NCBI GenBank assembly: GCA_023249635.1
Contig: JAHFCH010000035.1
Location: 1 to 39,784, forward strand
DNA from: Fibrobacterota bacterium
Lineage (GTDB): Bacteria; Fibrobacterota; Fibrobacteria; UBA11236
DNA: 39,784 nucleotides
Reading direction: 5' to 3'
Shown here: positions 1-8,751 of the stretch, in pieces
Layout: every line of letters starts with the position of its first letter
Position numbering within the stretch: the first letter of the stretch is position 1
Notes under the pieces: generated by a model
Databases searched by the model: none
Seen by the model: the letters and a program-made list of their open reading frames with translations, nothing else
Told to the model about the DNA's origin: nothing
Position numbers and translations under genes: made by a program

Positions 1-476
1 ACGCCCACCTGCTCCTGGTTGCGCATGAAATCCCACATCACCTGGAAGGTATCCTGGCTCACCAGCGTGTCGGGATTGAGGAACAGGATCAGGTCCTGGG
101 TGGCCAGCGCCGCGCCGCGATTGCAGCCGGTGCCGAAGCCCAGGTTGCGATCCGATTTGAGCCAGGTGACTTCGGGATAACGGGGCTTGAGCAGCGCCAG
201 GGTCCCGTCGCGCGAATCGTTGTCGAAGACGATCACCTCGATGGCGCCGGCGAAGGTTTCCGCGGCATGATGGATGCTTTGGATGCATGCGTCCAGGTAT
301 TCCCGCACGTTGTACGAGACGATGACGATGGAGATGCCCGGGGTGGTGGGCGGTTCCGGCGGCCGCGCCGATTCCGGATCGGTGCCCTTGTCGGTAGCCT
401 CCGCGGCCGCGTCGGCCGGGAGCCTTAAAGGCGGCTTCACGCGGTGGCCGGGCAGGTTCCGCAGGAAGGAACTCAT
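1..476 (-). CDS. Family 2 glycosyltransferase, partial (C-terminus beyond window)
   Basis: The 3' end lies beyond base 1, so only about 158 N-terminal residues are visible. After a Pro/Ala-rich lead of about 45 residues comes a GT-A fold start: ISIVIVSYNVREYLDACI, then an acidic loop VIVFDNDSRDGT, a conserved GFGTGCNRGAAL segment and the metal-binding region LFLNPDTLV. The NxGFgxgxNxG and NPD patterns are those of the rhamnosyltransferase-like (WbbL type) branch of GT2, which transfers sugars onto lipid-linked or polysaccharide acceptors at the cytoplasmic face. The ATG at 476 overlaps the stop of the upstream gene as ATGA, so the two are probably translationally coupled. The acceptor and donor cannot be told from the sequence; rhamnose is possible because an rfbD homologue lies nearby. 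Confidence 0.85.
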   Translation of the reverse strand, partial: MSSFLRNLPGHRVKPPLRLPADAAAEATDKGTDPESARPPEPPTTPGISIVIVSYNVREYLDACIQSIHHAAETFAGAIEVIVFDNDSRDGTLALLKPRYPEVTWLKSDRNLGFGTGCNRGAALATQDLILFLNPDTLVSQDTFQVMWDFMRNQEQVG

Positions 477-1183
477 GCCGAGCCGCCGAAAAAGCGCAGA
501 CGGATCAGCAGGAACAGGGCTTCCTTGATGATGCCGCCCGACATCTTGGAAGTGCCGGCGGTGCGGTCCCGGAAGATGATGGGGATTTCCTTGATGCGGA
601 AGCCCTTCTTCCACAGCTTGTACTTCAGTTCGATCTGGAAGCCGTAGCCGCTGGAACGGATCTTGGAAAGGTCCAGCGTCTTGAGCGCGGCGACCCGGTA
701 GCATTTGAAACCGGCGGTGGCGTCCTGGATGGGCATGCCGGTGGCCCAACGGGCGTAGACGTTGGCGAAGTAGCTGAGCAGCAGGCGGCTCATGGGCCAA
801 TTGACCACGTTGACGCCGTTGATATAACGGCTACCGATGACCAAATCGTTGGCTTCGATCTCGCGCAGGAACTGGGGCAGGTATTCCGGGTCATGGGAGA
901 AATCGGCGTCCATCTCGAAGACGAATTCGTACCCGTTCTCGATGGCGTAGCGGAAGCCGCGCACGTAGGCGCTACCCAGGCCCTGCTTGCCTTCGCGTTG
1001 GATCAGGTGGAGGTTTTTGCGTTTCGCCGTCTGATCCTTGACCCATTGACCGGTTCCGTCCGGGGATCCGTCGTCGACGATGAGGACATCCAGTTCGAGA
1101 CCGGTCGTGTCGAGGCGGTCCAACATGCGCGGCAGGTTGTCCATCTCGTTATAGGTCGGGATGATGACTAAGGTCTTCGCCAT
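473..1183 (-). CDS. Polyprenol-phosphate mannose synthase type GT2
   Basis: This 236-residue protein is a single GT-A domain with no C-terminal membrane anchor. It carries LVIIPTYNEMDNLPRML at the N-terminus, the nucleotide-binding VDDGSPDGT loop, the metal-binding DADFSHDPEYLP and the later GSRYINGVNVVNWP and DATAGFKCYR blocks. These blocks match soluble polyprenyl/dolichyl-phosphate mannose synthases (Dpm1/Ppm1 type), which make the lipid-linked mannose used by extracytoplasmic GT-C enzymes. That fits the DUF2723 GT-C-like protein at 5385-8324. The ATG at 1183 follows AAGG four bases upstream. A TATATT box at 1238-1243 is a possible -10. The sugar specificity (mannose versus glucose) is inferred from family resemblance only. 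Confidence 0.85.
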   Translation of the reverse strand: MAKTLVIIPTYNEMDNLPRMLDRLDTTGLELDVLIVDDGSPDGTGQWVKDQTAKRKNLHLIQREGKQGLGSAYVRGFRYAIENGYEFVFEMDADFSHDPEYLPQFLREIEANDLVIGSRYINGVNVVNWPMSRLLLSYFANVYARWATGMPIQDATAGFKCYRVAALKTLDLSKIRSSGYGFQIELKYKLWKKGFRIKEIPIIFRDRTAGTSKMSGGIIKEALFLLIRLRFFGGSA

Positions 1184-1320
1184 GGGCCTTGCCGTCGATG
1201 GCTTAAGCGCAAGGCAAGCCGCGTCGGTGTGGGGGTGAATATAGCAAAAGGCCCCGATCGGACCCGCCGATTCCTGGGAAATCCGTGGGATTTTGCGGTT
1301 TTATGGCGATTCCAGCGGGT
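1184..1320 (-). promoter_or_regulatory. Intergenic leader with possible -10 box (TATATT, 1238-1243)
   Basis: This 137-base spacer is the only sizeable gap within the minus-strand glycan block. Read on the minus strand it holds TTTTGCTATATTC, whose TATATT (1238-1243) could be a -10 element for the polyprenyl-phosphate sugar synthase gene about 55 bases downstream. No convincing -35 hexamer lies 16-18 bases upstream, so the call is weak. No terminator with a T tract is visible after the rfbD-like gene. Confidence 0.25.
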
Positions 1321-2196
1321 CTAGGCGGCGCTATCGACGCGTAAGATCTGCCCGGCCACGTCGCGGGGACGGAATCCCGTATCGCGGACCAGCTTGTCGA
1401 TGCGCAGGCCCGACTTGAGCGGACGGCGGGCCGCCTGCTTCAGATCCGCCGTCAAGCAGGATTGGATAAGGCCTTTATCCAATCCATAATGGTCCGCGAT
1501 CCCTTGGGCCCATTCGAAGCGGCTGTTCCATTCCGATCCGACCACGTGATAGATCCCGTGGCGGCTGTTCCCGACCAGCTTCCAGATCCCCAGCGCCAGG
1601 TCCTCGGCCAGGGTGGGATTGCCGTATTGATCGGTGACGATTTTAACGGTCTTGCCCGCCTTCAGGCTGTCGCGTACGAAGTCGACGAAACTGGTCTTGG
1701 CCCCCTTGCCCCGACCCCACAGGGTCATGGTACGGGCGATGAGGGACTTGGGCGAGGCGGAGAGGACAAGCTCTTCCGATTCCAGTTTGGTTGTTCCGTA
1801 TACGCTCAGGGGATTGACCCCGTCATCTTCCGCGTAAGGTCCGGATTCGCCGTCGAAGACGTAATCGGTGGAGATGTGCACCATGGGCTTCCCCGCCGCC
1901 GCCATCCACCCTACGGTGTCGCGGTTGATGAGGGCCGCCAGGGCCGGATCGCGTTCGCATAAATCCACATCGGTGATGGCGGCCGAGTTGAAAATCCAAT
2001 CCGGCGCCCATTCCGCGATGGCGGACTCGAGGTCGGTGCGTTTGGAGATATCCACGCTCTTGTACGCGGTAAGCAGATCGGGCAGGGCCGGAGCCGCTTC
2101 GATGCCGATGCCGCGCACCGTCCAACCGGCGGCCGGCTGGCTGCGCAGCAGATTCTGCCCCAACAAACCGTTGCAACCAACTACCAGAACATTCAT
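1321..2196 (-). CDS. rfbD: dTDP-4-dehydrorhamnose reductase
   Basis: The 291-residue protein is a short-chain (extended SDR) reductase of the RmlD family, which catalyses the last step of dTDP-L-rhamnose synthesis using NAD(P)H. It begins MNVLVVGCNGLLGQNLL, a Rossmann GxxGxxG-type loop. It has HISTDYVFDG, the RmlD signature around the catalytic Thr/Ser, and the catalytic YxxxK as VYGTTKLESEE. The length is usual for RmlD. The ATG at 2196 has GGAGG eight bases upstream and lies 3 bases after the stop of the GT2 gene at 2200. The other rml genes are not in this window, so they must sit elsewhere if rhamnose is made. Confidence 0.9.
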   Translation of the reverse strand: MNVLVVGCNGLLGQNLLRSQPAAGWTVRGIGIEAAPALPDLLTAYKSVDISKRTDLESAIAEWAPDWIFNSAAITDVDLCERDPALAALINRDTVGWMAAAGKPMVHISTDYVFDGESGPYAEDDGVNPLSVYGTTKLESEELVLSASPKSLIARTMTLWGRGKGAKTSFVDFVRDSLKAGKTVKIVTDQYGNPTLAEDLALGIWKLVGNSRHGIYHVVGSEWNSRFEWAQGIADHYGLDKGLIQSCLTADLKQAARRPLKSGLRIDKLVRDTGFRPRDVAGQILRVDSAA

Positions 2197-2199
2197 GGC

Positions 2200-3141
2200 T
2201 CAGGCCTCCGGCAGGCCGGCGGTGCGGGCCACGGGATGGTTGCGGTCGGCCATGCGATGGTTGATCATCTCGCCCAGCAGGCCGATGGAAACGAATTGGA
2301 TGCCGACGATCATGAAGGCGACGCCCGCCAGCATCAAGGGGCGCACATGGCCGTTGCCGGTCACGGCCCATTGCACCGCGAAGCCCGCCAGGATCAGGAA
2401 GCCCACCACGCTGAAGAGGAGGCCCACGAAGCCGAACAGATGCAAGGGCCGGCTGGTATACCGATGCAGGAATACCAGGGTGATCAGATCGAACATGCCG
2501 TTGTTGAGGCGGGCCCAACCGTACTTGGACACGCCGAACTTGCGCGCCCGGTGCTCCACGATTTTCTCCTCGACCTTGAATCCGTTCCAATGCGCCAGCA
2601 CGGGGATGTAGCGGTGCAATTCGCCGTATATGTCCAGGCTCTTGACCACTTCGCTCTTGTAAGCCTTGAGGCCGCAGTTGAAATCGTGCAGGCTCACGCC
2701 CGAGACGCGCGAGGTGACGCCGTTGAAAAGCTTGGAGGGCAGGGTCTTGTGGATGGGGTCGTAGCGTTTCTTTTTCCAGCCCGACACCAGATCGGCGCCG
2801 TTCTCCAGCATGCGGATGAGGTCCGGGATTTCGCTGGGATTGTCCTGCAGGTCGGCGTCCATGGTGATGACGTACTTGCCGCGCGCACGCGCGAAACCCT
2901 CGGACAAAGCCGCGGCCTTGCCGGAATTCTGGCGGAACTGCACCCCGCGCACGCGGCCGTCCTCGGCCGAGAGCTTTTGCACGCAGGCGAAAGTCCCGTC
3001 TTTGCTGCCGTCATCGATGATGATGGCTTCGTAATCGATTTTCCCGCGATCGCATACTTCGCGGATTTCGCGCGTCAACTCCGGAAGGCTTTCAACCTCG
3101 TTGTAGGCGGGGATGATGATGGAAAGGGTCGGTGCGCTCAT
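2200..3141 (-). CDS. Membrane-anchored GT2 (polyisoprenyl-phosphate glycosyltransferase type)
   Basis: About 313 residues: an N-terminal GT-A domain with LSIIIPAYNEVESLPEL, IIIDDGSKDGT and TMDADLQDNPSEIPDL, followed by two C-terminal membrane helices at roughly residues 232-256 and 265-290. This architecture is that of the DPM1-like/GtrB/ArnC group, which loads a sugar from a nucleotide donor onto undecaprenyl phosphate at the inner membrane. Two in-frame ATGs lie at 3147 and 3141. The second is preferred because AGGA lies five bases ahead of it; at the first, the AGG abuts the start codon. It sits between a flippase-like gene and rfbD in a compact run. The sugar attached cannot be assigned. 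Confidence 0.88.
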   Translation of the reverse strand: MSAPTLSIIIPAYNEVESLPELTREIREVCDRGKIDYEAIIIDDGSKDGTFACVQKLSAEDGRVRGVQFRQNSGKAAALSEGFARARGKYVITMDADLQDNPSEIPDLIRMLENGADLVSGWKKKRYDPIHKTLPSKLFNGVTSRVSGVSLHDFNCGLKAYKSEVVKSLDIYGELHRYIPVLAHWNGFKVEEKIVEHRARKFGVSKYGWARLNNGMFDLITLVFLHRYTSRPLHLFGFVGLLFSVVGFLILAGFAVQWAVTGNGHVRPLMLAGVAFMIVGIQFVSIGLLGEMINHRMADRNHPVARTAGLPEA

Positions 3142-3168
3142 GGCCATCCTATTTTCTTTCGGCGGGGT

Positions 3169-4212
3169 TCATTTTGCAACGGCCTTTTCCTGTTTCTGCC
3201 CACGGCCCACCACAAAGTACCCTCCTCCTCCCAGCATGACAACCAGCCCCACGACGGAAGGCAGGAAGGCGAGCGCCACCGCGGTGGCCTTCAGGTCATC
3301 CGGTCCGCCGGGAAACCCGCCCACGCCCGATTCCAGCACGCCGGGCAAGGTATACAGGTAGGTACCGATGCTCTGGGGGATTCCCCATCCGCCGACATTG
3401 AGGGGGACCACTCCGGCCAGGGCGATGACGGGGATGAAGCAGAAGAAGAACACGGGCGAAATACGCACGTCCAGCGCCAACGCCGAGAACCAGTGCACAT
3501 CGATGCGCAGGATCTGCACCCCGCAGGAAATAACGGCCACCCACAGCAATTCGGGCCAGCGCGCCCGGTACACCAGCAGGATCCCCTGCATGCGGGTATG
3601 CGCTTCGGCGAGCCATTTCATGCCCGCCCAGCCGATGAGGGCATGTACCAGCGAAGCGATGCGGCGGCTGAGGAGCAGTATCAGGACGAGCATGAAGATG
3701 CCGAACACGACCCCGACCGCGTACAAGAGGTGGCGGAATACCGCCTGATCCAAAGTGCGCCGCAGGAGCGTGATGGCCACGGCGATCACGGAGAGCAGGG
3801 ACAGGGAAAAGAAACCGATGAGACGATCGAGGAAGGTGGCCGCCACCGCGCGGCCCCAGCCGTCATCCCCCTGCTTGGCCTCATAGACGCGTAAGGCGTC
3901 CCCGCCCACCGTGCCCGGCAGGAAATTATTGAGGAACATCCCCGAATAATAGGCGCGGAAACATGCGCGGTACCCCATGCCTATCCCTTGGATGCGCAGG
4001 AGCAGGTACCATTGGTAGGCGCCCCCCACCACCGAGAGGAAGAACATGGCTGCGGCCGCCAAGACCCAAGCGATATGCGCTTGGCGGAATTCCTCCAGGA
4101 TACGTCCCTGGCCGTTCTTCTGCACCACCCACCACAGCAAGCCCACCGCTGCGAGCAGGCGCAGCCAAAACCAGGTCTTCTTCTTGCGCGCGCGGCCGTC
4201 GGAGGCAATCAT
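3169..4212 (-). CDS. Lysylphosphatidylglycerol synthase TM-domain / flippase-like membrane protein
   Basis: About 347 residues with roughly eight hydrophobic segments. It resembles the LPG_synthase_TM/UPF0104 (AglD-like) family: FLNNFLPGTVGGDALRVYEA in the first third, an internal ATFLDRLIGFFSL block, and GVVPLNVGGWGIPQSIG near the end. It lacks the cytosolic aminoacyl-transferase domain of MprF, so lipid or glycolipid translocation is more likely than lysinylation; this is a family-level inference. The frame stays open upstream to 4392. The ATG at 4212 is chosen because it overlaps the GT4 stop as ATGA and has GGAAGAGG ahead of it. A second member of the family lies at 28252-29289. Confidence 0.85.
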   Translation of the reverse strand: MIASDGRARKKKTWFWLRLLAAVGLLWWVVQKNGQGRILEEFRQAHIAWVLAAAAMFFLSVVGGAYQWYLLLRIQGIGMGYRACFRAYYSGMFLNNFLPGTVGGDALRVYEAKQGDDGWGRAVAATFLDRLIGFFSLSLLSVIAVAITLLRRTLDQAVFRHLLYAVGVVFGIFMLVLILLLSRRIASLVHALIGWAGMKWLAEAHTRMQGILLVYRARWPELLWVAVISCGVQILRIDVHWFSALALDVRISPVFFFCFIPVIALAGVVPLNVGGWGIPQSIGTYLYTLPGVLESGVGGFPGGPDDLKATAVALAFLPSVVGLVVMLGGGGYFVVGRGQKQEKAVAK

Positions 4213-5366
4213 CGCGCCTCTTCCCACGCGGCCTGCAGCGCGTCGCGCGTCACTTCGAAAGCCTTCTCCCAGGTATGCCCGCCGGCCCATGCCAACGCGC
4301 GCTCGCGCATGGCTTCCGCCGCTTCGGCATCGCCCAGGATGCGCCGTAACGCGTTCGCGAAGGCGGGCGCGTCGCCGAAAGGCACCAGCCATCCCGTCTC
4401 CCCGTTGCGGACGCTATCGCATAGCCCCGGCACATCGGTGGCGACCACGGGGGTGCCGCAGGCATTGGCCTCGATGGAGGTAAGGCCCCAGCCCTCCTTG
4501 AGGGAGGAGTTCAAGGCCACGCGGGCTTCGCCGTACAGCTCCACCTTGCGCGCTTCGCTCACGAAGCCCAGGAATTGCGTCCAGCTTTCCATGCCCAAGG
4601 CTTTGGCGCGCTCCTTGAGGCGGGGCACGTCATCGCCGGATCCGGCAATTTTCAATTCCAAATCGGGGAAGGCCGGCTTGAGCGTGGCCGCGGCGTCCAG
4701 GATCACGTCCAGGCCCTTGTATTTCTTGATACGGCCCACGTACAGGATGATGTTGCCGCGCTTGGCGGCATCGGCGGGCGGCCGATAAAGCGCGAGATCG
4801 GCGCCTTCCGGGGCGATCTCCACGTTGCCGAAACCCTTGCGGATGAGCTCCGCCTGGCTACTAAGCGATCCCGTGAGGACGCGGGCGCGGCGATACGCGG
4901 TGGGCATCAGGCTCTCGAAGGCGAGCACGTATACCGCCATCGGCAAGGCGGTTTCGTGGAAAAGCACGCGGCCGAAAAGGTGGTGGATTTGCGCCACCGT
5001 CGGCGTGGCCGTGAACCAAGGCAACAGGAAGGGGATCTTGTTGGAATCGTCGAGCACCACATCGATGCGATGCTTGCGGATCCAGCTCCGGACACGCAGC
5101 CACACCGTGAAGTTGAACAGGAATTTCCCGCCGGTGCGATGCACCTCGACGCCGCCCACATCCTCGACTGGGGCGCATCCCTTCCAGGCATGCGAGTACT
5201 GGATGCAAGGGATACCGGCGCGCACCAGGCGCACCGCGACCTCATGGAGATGGACTTCCGCGCCCCCGGCTTCGGGATTGCGCATGTCCCGCCAATTGAC
5301 GAGCAGCACACGGGGCAGGCGCTTGTTCACCCCTGCGCTGGAAGCGGCGCCCGATGCTGGATTCAA
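4209..5366 (-). CDS. Family 4 glycosyltransferase
   Basis: A 385-residue GT-B retaining glycosyltransferase. The N-terminal Rossmann lobe has VLLVNWRDMRNPEAGGAEVH, the glycine-rich start typical of GT4. The C-terminal lobe has IILYVGRIKKYKGLD and the E-x7-E donor-binding motif in KEGWGLTSIEANACGTPVV. It probably acts at the cytoplasmic face on a lipid-linked or surface glycan; donor and acceptor are unknown. The start is a TTG at 5366 with GGGAAGG about ten bases upstream. A GTG twelve codons downstream is a less likely alternative. The gene begins 18 bases after the DUF2723 stop and ends in an ATGA overlap with the flippase-like gene, so it belongs to the same transcript. Confidence 0.88.
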   Translation of the reverse strand: MNPASGAASSAGVNKRLPRVLLVNWRDMRNPEAGGAEVHLHEVAVRLVRAGIPCIQYSHAWKGCAPVEDVGGVEVHRTGGKFLFNFTVWLRVRSWIRKHRIDVVLDDSNKIPFLLPWFTATPTVAQIHHLFGRVLFHETALPMAVYVLAFESLMPTAYRRARVLTGSLSSQAELIRKGFGNVEIAPEGADLALYRPPADAAKRGNIILYVGRIKKYKGLDVILDAAATLKPAFPDLELKIAGSGDDVPRLKERAKALGMESWTQFLGFVSEARKVELYGEARVALNSSLKEGWGLTSIEANACGTPVVATDVPGLCDSVRNGETGWLVPFGDAPAFANALRRILGDAEAAEAMRERALAWAGGHTWEKAFEVTRDALQAAWEEAR

Positions 5367-5384
5367 GGAGTCTGGGCCTTCCCG

Positions 5385-8324
5385 TCAGGATTTGCCCGCG
5401 GGCGCGGACGAACCTTTCAGGGCGGTGTCCTTCTGCTTCGCTTTGGCCTCGGCGGGTTTAGCCTTGGCCGGCTCAGGAGCGAGACCGGGAACGCCGCCGG
5501 GAACGGAAGCCTTGGCGCCGGACTTGTCCAGCGCGGGGGCGCTGTCGCCGGCCGGTACGGCAGGGCCGTTCTTGATCTGGGTTTCCAGGAACTGCAACTG
5601 CTGGCTGACCATACCCGCGTACTGGTGGCTGGGGTTTCCGCGCAGCCATTCCGAGAGAACCTCGTGGGCCTTCTTCAGTTCGCCGCGCTTCTGGTACAGA
5701 TCCGAAAGCCCGTACCACAATTCGAAGTCGTTGGGCGCGTCCTTCTTGAGCACGTTGAGCAAGGATTCGGCCTGGGCGAACTTGCTCTGCTCGATATACA
5801 ACTGGGCCAGGTTGGCGCCGAACAGGCGCGCGCTGGGCGCTTCGGCGATGCCCTTATGGTAATAGGCCTCGGCCTTGGGGTAATCCTTGATGGCCTGGTA
5901 CAATTGGGCGCCGTAGTAATTGTTGCGCCATTCGCGCGGCAGGATCTTGGCGTTGAGTTGCAGATAGCGCTCCGCGAAGGCCACCTTGTCGTCCCGCTCC
6001 TTCTGCTTGGCGGCGATGGCCGCCTTGGCCGAATCGGAAGGCGTCGCGCCGGCGGCCTTCTTCAGATCCTCCAGCTGGTGTTCGATCTCGGTCAGCTTCT
6101 CTTGCGCCCACATCACCAACCGGAAATTGGTGGCGGAATAGTTGGTCAACAGGCCTTCGGTATTGAGATCCACGAACAGCTTGGGATCGCCCAGGCCGCG
6201 GAAGCGGTAGACCGAGTCCACCATGCGGGCCGTGACCGGCGCATCGATGTCCTTGTTCTTCTTGTCCTCGACCAGCGTATATACCATGCCTTCCATGATC
6301 AGGTATTTCTCGAGACCCATCATGTTGTCGTCCGAAACCGTGACCGCGAAGTGGATGGGCCGCGCGGGATAATTGTTCTGCACGATGTGCAGCACCATGA
6401 TGTCCTGCACCTTGAGGTAGGGGCGCGGTTCCAGTTCCACCGTGATGGAAGAATTGGGCACCTTGAAGGCGACGGCCTGCTTGAAGCGCCAGGGCTGGGG
6501 CTCGAGCGCGTTGATTTCCTCTTCGGTGAAGCCGATGTTCAGCTTGGGCTCATGGGTCTTGAGCTGCTTAACGTACCAGTTGGTGTTCACCAGCGAGAGG
6601 TTAACCACGCGCACGTCGTTGCGCACGTGCTCGACTTCCTGGATGAACCACAAGGGGAAGGTATCGTTGTCGCCGTTGGTGAAAAGCACGCTGTTGGGCC
6701 GACACGATTGCAGCAGGTTGTAGGCGTAATCCCAAGGGATATAATCTCCCGTTCGATCGTGCTCATGCCAATTGGAATAGGCCGGGACCGCCGCCGACAA
6801 GGTCAGCATGGCCAGACCCGCGCCGGTCAGGCCACCGGGGCCTCCCCAGCCCTTCTGCTTCATCTTGTTCAGCAGGAAGGCCGAAGCCACGCCGAACAAT
6901 ATGCCCATGTAAATGAACCCGGGCGTGAAGAAATAGTCGCGATCGCGCACCTCGATGTGCACGTTCTCGGGCTTGGCCTGGGCGGTCTTGCCCTGGGACA
7001 CCCAATAATCGTAGTCCCGTTTCTCCATGCGGCTTCCGTCCGCGAAATTCATGTAGAAGATGAGGCCGTAACTGGTGGCGGCATACAGGATGAGTAGGTA
7101 GGCGCCGATATGCGGATTGCGCTTGTACAATAGGTAGCCGCCGTACACGAACGGGAGTTGGAACAACAGGAAGAGGAGCATCTGCAATTGCGGATGCGAG
7201 CCCACGTTCTGCCAGAGGGTATCGAACTTGTGCGGGATGATCGCATTGCGGATCACCGGCTCGTTTTCGTCGCCGCGGGTCTCCCCCACCTTCCAGGGGA
7301 AATACTGCCCCAGCATGTAGCCGCCGTATCCCATATGGGGATAGACCATCAACTGGTGGGCCCAGGAACCGCGGCGGTGGAAGGCGCGCTCCAGCATGCC
7401 TTCGGAGCCGTACTGCTTGCGCTCCAGGTATTCCTTGAAATTGGTCCAGGTGCGGGGCTCGTTCTCATCGATCTTGGGCTCAACCATGGACCGGACGGGA
7501 ACGTAGATGTAGCTGGAGAATCCCAGCAGCGCTACGATGCACATGGCCATGGAGAAGTTCCAGCGGGATTTCCATTCCGGGGTGGAAACCAGCAGGCGGC
7601 AAATGCCGGCCACGACCAGCATTCCCGACGCGTACCAGATGAAATTGCCGATGGCGAAGATGATGGACAACAGCGCGATGCCGGTGAGGATGAGGGGGAA
7701 ATCGGTGCGCAGATCCTTGTCCGCGTACAGGATGAAGACCGCCACCGCGGGGATGGTGATGAAAGAGAAGGGATGCACGCCCATACCGAGGAAGCCCAGG
7801 TAGCAGATGAGGATGAGGTTGCGCTTACCCTTGTTGGTCCCGCGATGCTCGTACCAGTCCAGGGAGAGCCAGGAGATGATCATGACCAGGAGCATGGAGG
7901 TGCCGTACACTTCGGCTTCCACCGCGCTGAACCAGAAGGTATCGGAGAACATCACCAGGGTGGCGCCGATCAAGGCGGGGACGTAGGTGACGAAGCGGCC
8001 AAGAGTACGGTTGAATACGATTTCCAGGATTTTGACCGTGAACAGGAAGCACATCATCACCGTCAGCGCGCTGGTGAGCGCCGAAATGAAATTGACGCGG
8101 GTGGCCGCTTCCTTGAAGGGAGCGAGCAGGATGAACACGCGTGCCATGGTGGTGAATAGCGGATTTCCGGGGGGATGGGGATTTCCCAGGATGTTGGACG
8201 CGCCGACCAGCTCGCCGCAGTCCCAGAAGGAAACCGTTGGCGCCATGGTCAGCATGTAGACGATGAAGGCTACGGCGAACATGCCGAGGGCCAATATGGT
8301 TTTGAGCTGCTTTTCACTCAGCAT
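5385..8324 (-). CDS. DUF2723 multi-membrane protein with C-terminal TPRs
   Basis: A 979-residue integral membrane protein. The N-terminal half matches DUF2723 (TMEM260-like, GT-C-like fold): APTVSFWDCGELVGASNIL followed by the NPHPPGNPL loop, then many hydrophobic helices to about residue 530. A large extracytoplasmic region follows. Residues about 780-930 form tetratricopeptide-like repeats (for example AIKDYPKAEAYYHKGIAEAP and SKFAQAESLLNVLKKDAP), and the tail is rich in Ala, Lys and Pro. Relatives are putative protein O-mannosyltransferases using lipid-linked sugar; the polyprenyl-phosphate mannose synthase type gene downstream fits that role. The ATG at 8324 has AAGGA nine bases upstream and overlaps the nusB stop by 11 bases. 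The substrate proteins are unknown. Confidence 0.88.
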   Translation of the reverse strand: MLSEKQLKTILALGMFAVAFIVYMLTMAPTVSFWDCGELVGASNILGNPHPPGNPLFTTMARVFILLAPFKEAATRVNFISALTSALTVMMCFLFTVKILEIVFNRTLGRFVTYVPALIGATLVMFSDTFWFSAVEAEVYGTSMLLVMIISWLSLDWYEHRGTNKGKRNLILICYLGFLGMGVHPFSFITIPAVAVFILYADKDLRTDFPLILTGIALLSIIFAIGNFIWYASGMLVVAGICRLLVSTPEWKSRWNFSMAMCIVALLGFSSYIYVPVRSMVEPKIDENEPRTWTNFKEYLERKQYGSEGMLERAFHRRGSWAHQLMVYPHMGYGGYMLGQYFPWKVGETRGDENEPVIRNAIIPHKFDTLWQNVGSHPQLQMLLFLLFQLPFVYGGYLLYKRNPHIGAYLLILYAATSYGLIFYMNFADGSRMEKRDYDYWVSQGKTAQAKPENVHIEVRDRDYFFTPGFIYMGILFGVASAFLLNKMKQKGWGGPGGLTGAGLAMLTLSAAVPAYSNWHEHDRTGDYIPWDYAYNLLQSCRPNSVLFTNGDNDTFPLWFIQEVEHVRNDVRVVNLSLVNTNWYVKQLKTHEPKLNIGFTEEEINALEPQPWRFKQAVAFKVPNSSITVELEPRPYLKVQDIMVLHIVQNNYPARPIHFAVTVSDDNMMGLEKYLIMEGMVYTLVEDKKNKDIDAPVTARMVDSVYRFRGLGDPKLFVDLNTEGLLTNYSATNFRLVMWAQEKLTEIEHQLEDLKKAAGATPSDSAKAAIAAKQKERDDKVAFAERYLQLNAKILPREWRNNYYGAQLYQAIKDYPKAEAYYHKGIAEAPSARLFGANLAQLYIEQSKFAQAESLLNVLKKDAPNDFELWYGLSDLYQKRGELKKAHEVLSEWLRGNPSHQYAGMVSQQLQFLETQIKNGPAVPAGDSAPALDKSGAKASVPGGVPGLAPEPAKAKPAEAKAKQKDTALKGSSAPAGKS

Positions 8325-8751
8325 CTTCGGGATTCCTTTGGCTTGGATTTTGGAAAGTCTTGGCGATGGCGTCGAGGACGCCGTTCACGAACCGGCTGGA
8401 TTCGCCGGTGGAGAATTTCTTGGCGATGTCGACCGCTTCGTTGATGGCGACTTTGAGGGGTACATCGGAAATGAACATGAGTTCCGCTACGGCACAGCGG
8501 ATGATGAGCTTATCGACGATGGCGATGCGCTCCAGGTCCCAATTACTGGCGGCCGCCGTGATGCGCGCATCCAAATCTTCCTGGTGCTCAAGCACGTGGC
8601 GGGCCAGCCTTACGCCGTATTCGCGGGCCTCGAGGGAAATTTCGGGATCGTCGGAGAGGGCCTTGACGGCATCGGCGAACGCCTCTTTGCCCACTTCCAC
8701 CGAATACAGGAGCTGCATGGCGAACTCGCGGCCACGCCGTCTGGAGATCAT
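8314..8751 (-). CDS. nusB: Transcription antitermination factor NusB
   Basis: 145 residues, the usual length, all-helical. It has the N-terminal RRRGREFAMQLLYSVEV block that marks the NusB family and the C-terminal PLKVAINEAVDIAKKFSTG and SSRFVNGVLDAIAK blocks used for NusE (S10) and boxA RNA binding. It takes part in antitermination at rRNA operons. The ATG at 8751 overlaps the ribH stop as ATGA. The ribH-nusB pair is common across bacteria and supports both calls. Downstream it overlaps the DUF2723 gene by 11 bases. Confidence 0.96.
   Translation of the reverse strand: MISRRRGREFAMQLLYSVEVGKEAFADAVKALSDDPEISLEAREYGVRLARHVLEHQEDLDARITAAASNWDLERIAIVDKLIIRCAVAELMFISDVPLKVAINEAVDIAKKFSTGESSRFVNGVLDAIAKTFQNPSQRNPEDAE

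Noticed and set aside
4575-7097. Very long open frame on the plus strand (about 840 codons) opposite the glycosyltransferase and DUF2723 genes
   Set aside because: It has no recognisable domain, is His/Gly/Arg/Val-rich as expected for antisense frames in GC-rich DNA, and lies opposite genes with clear motifs. The same holds for 2236-3894, 11614-13491 and 35836-37665 on the plus strand and 24288-26342 on the minus strand.
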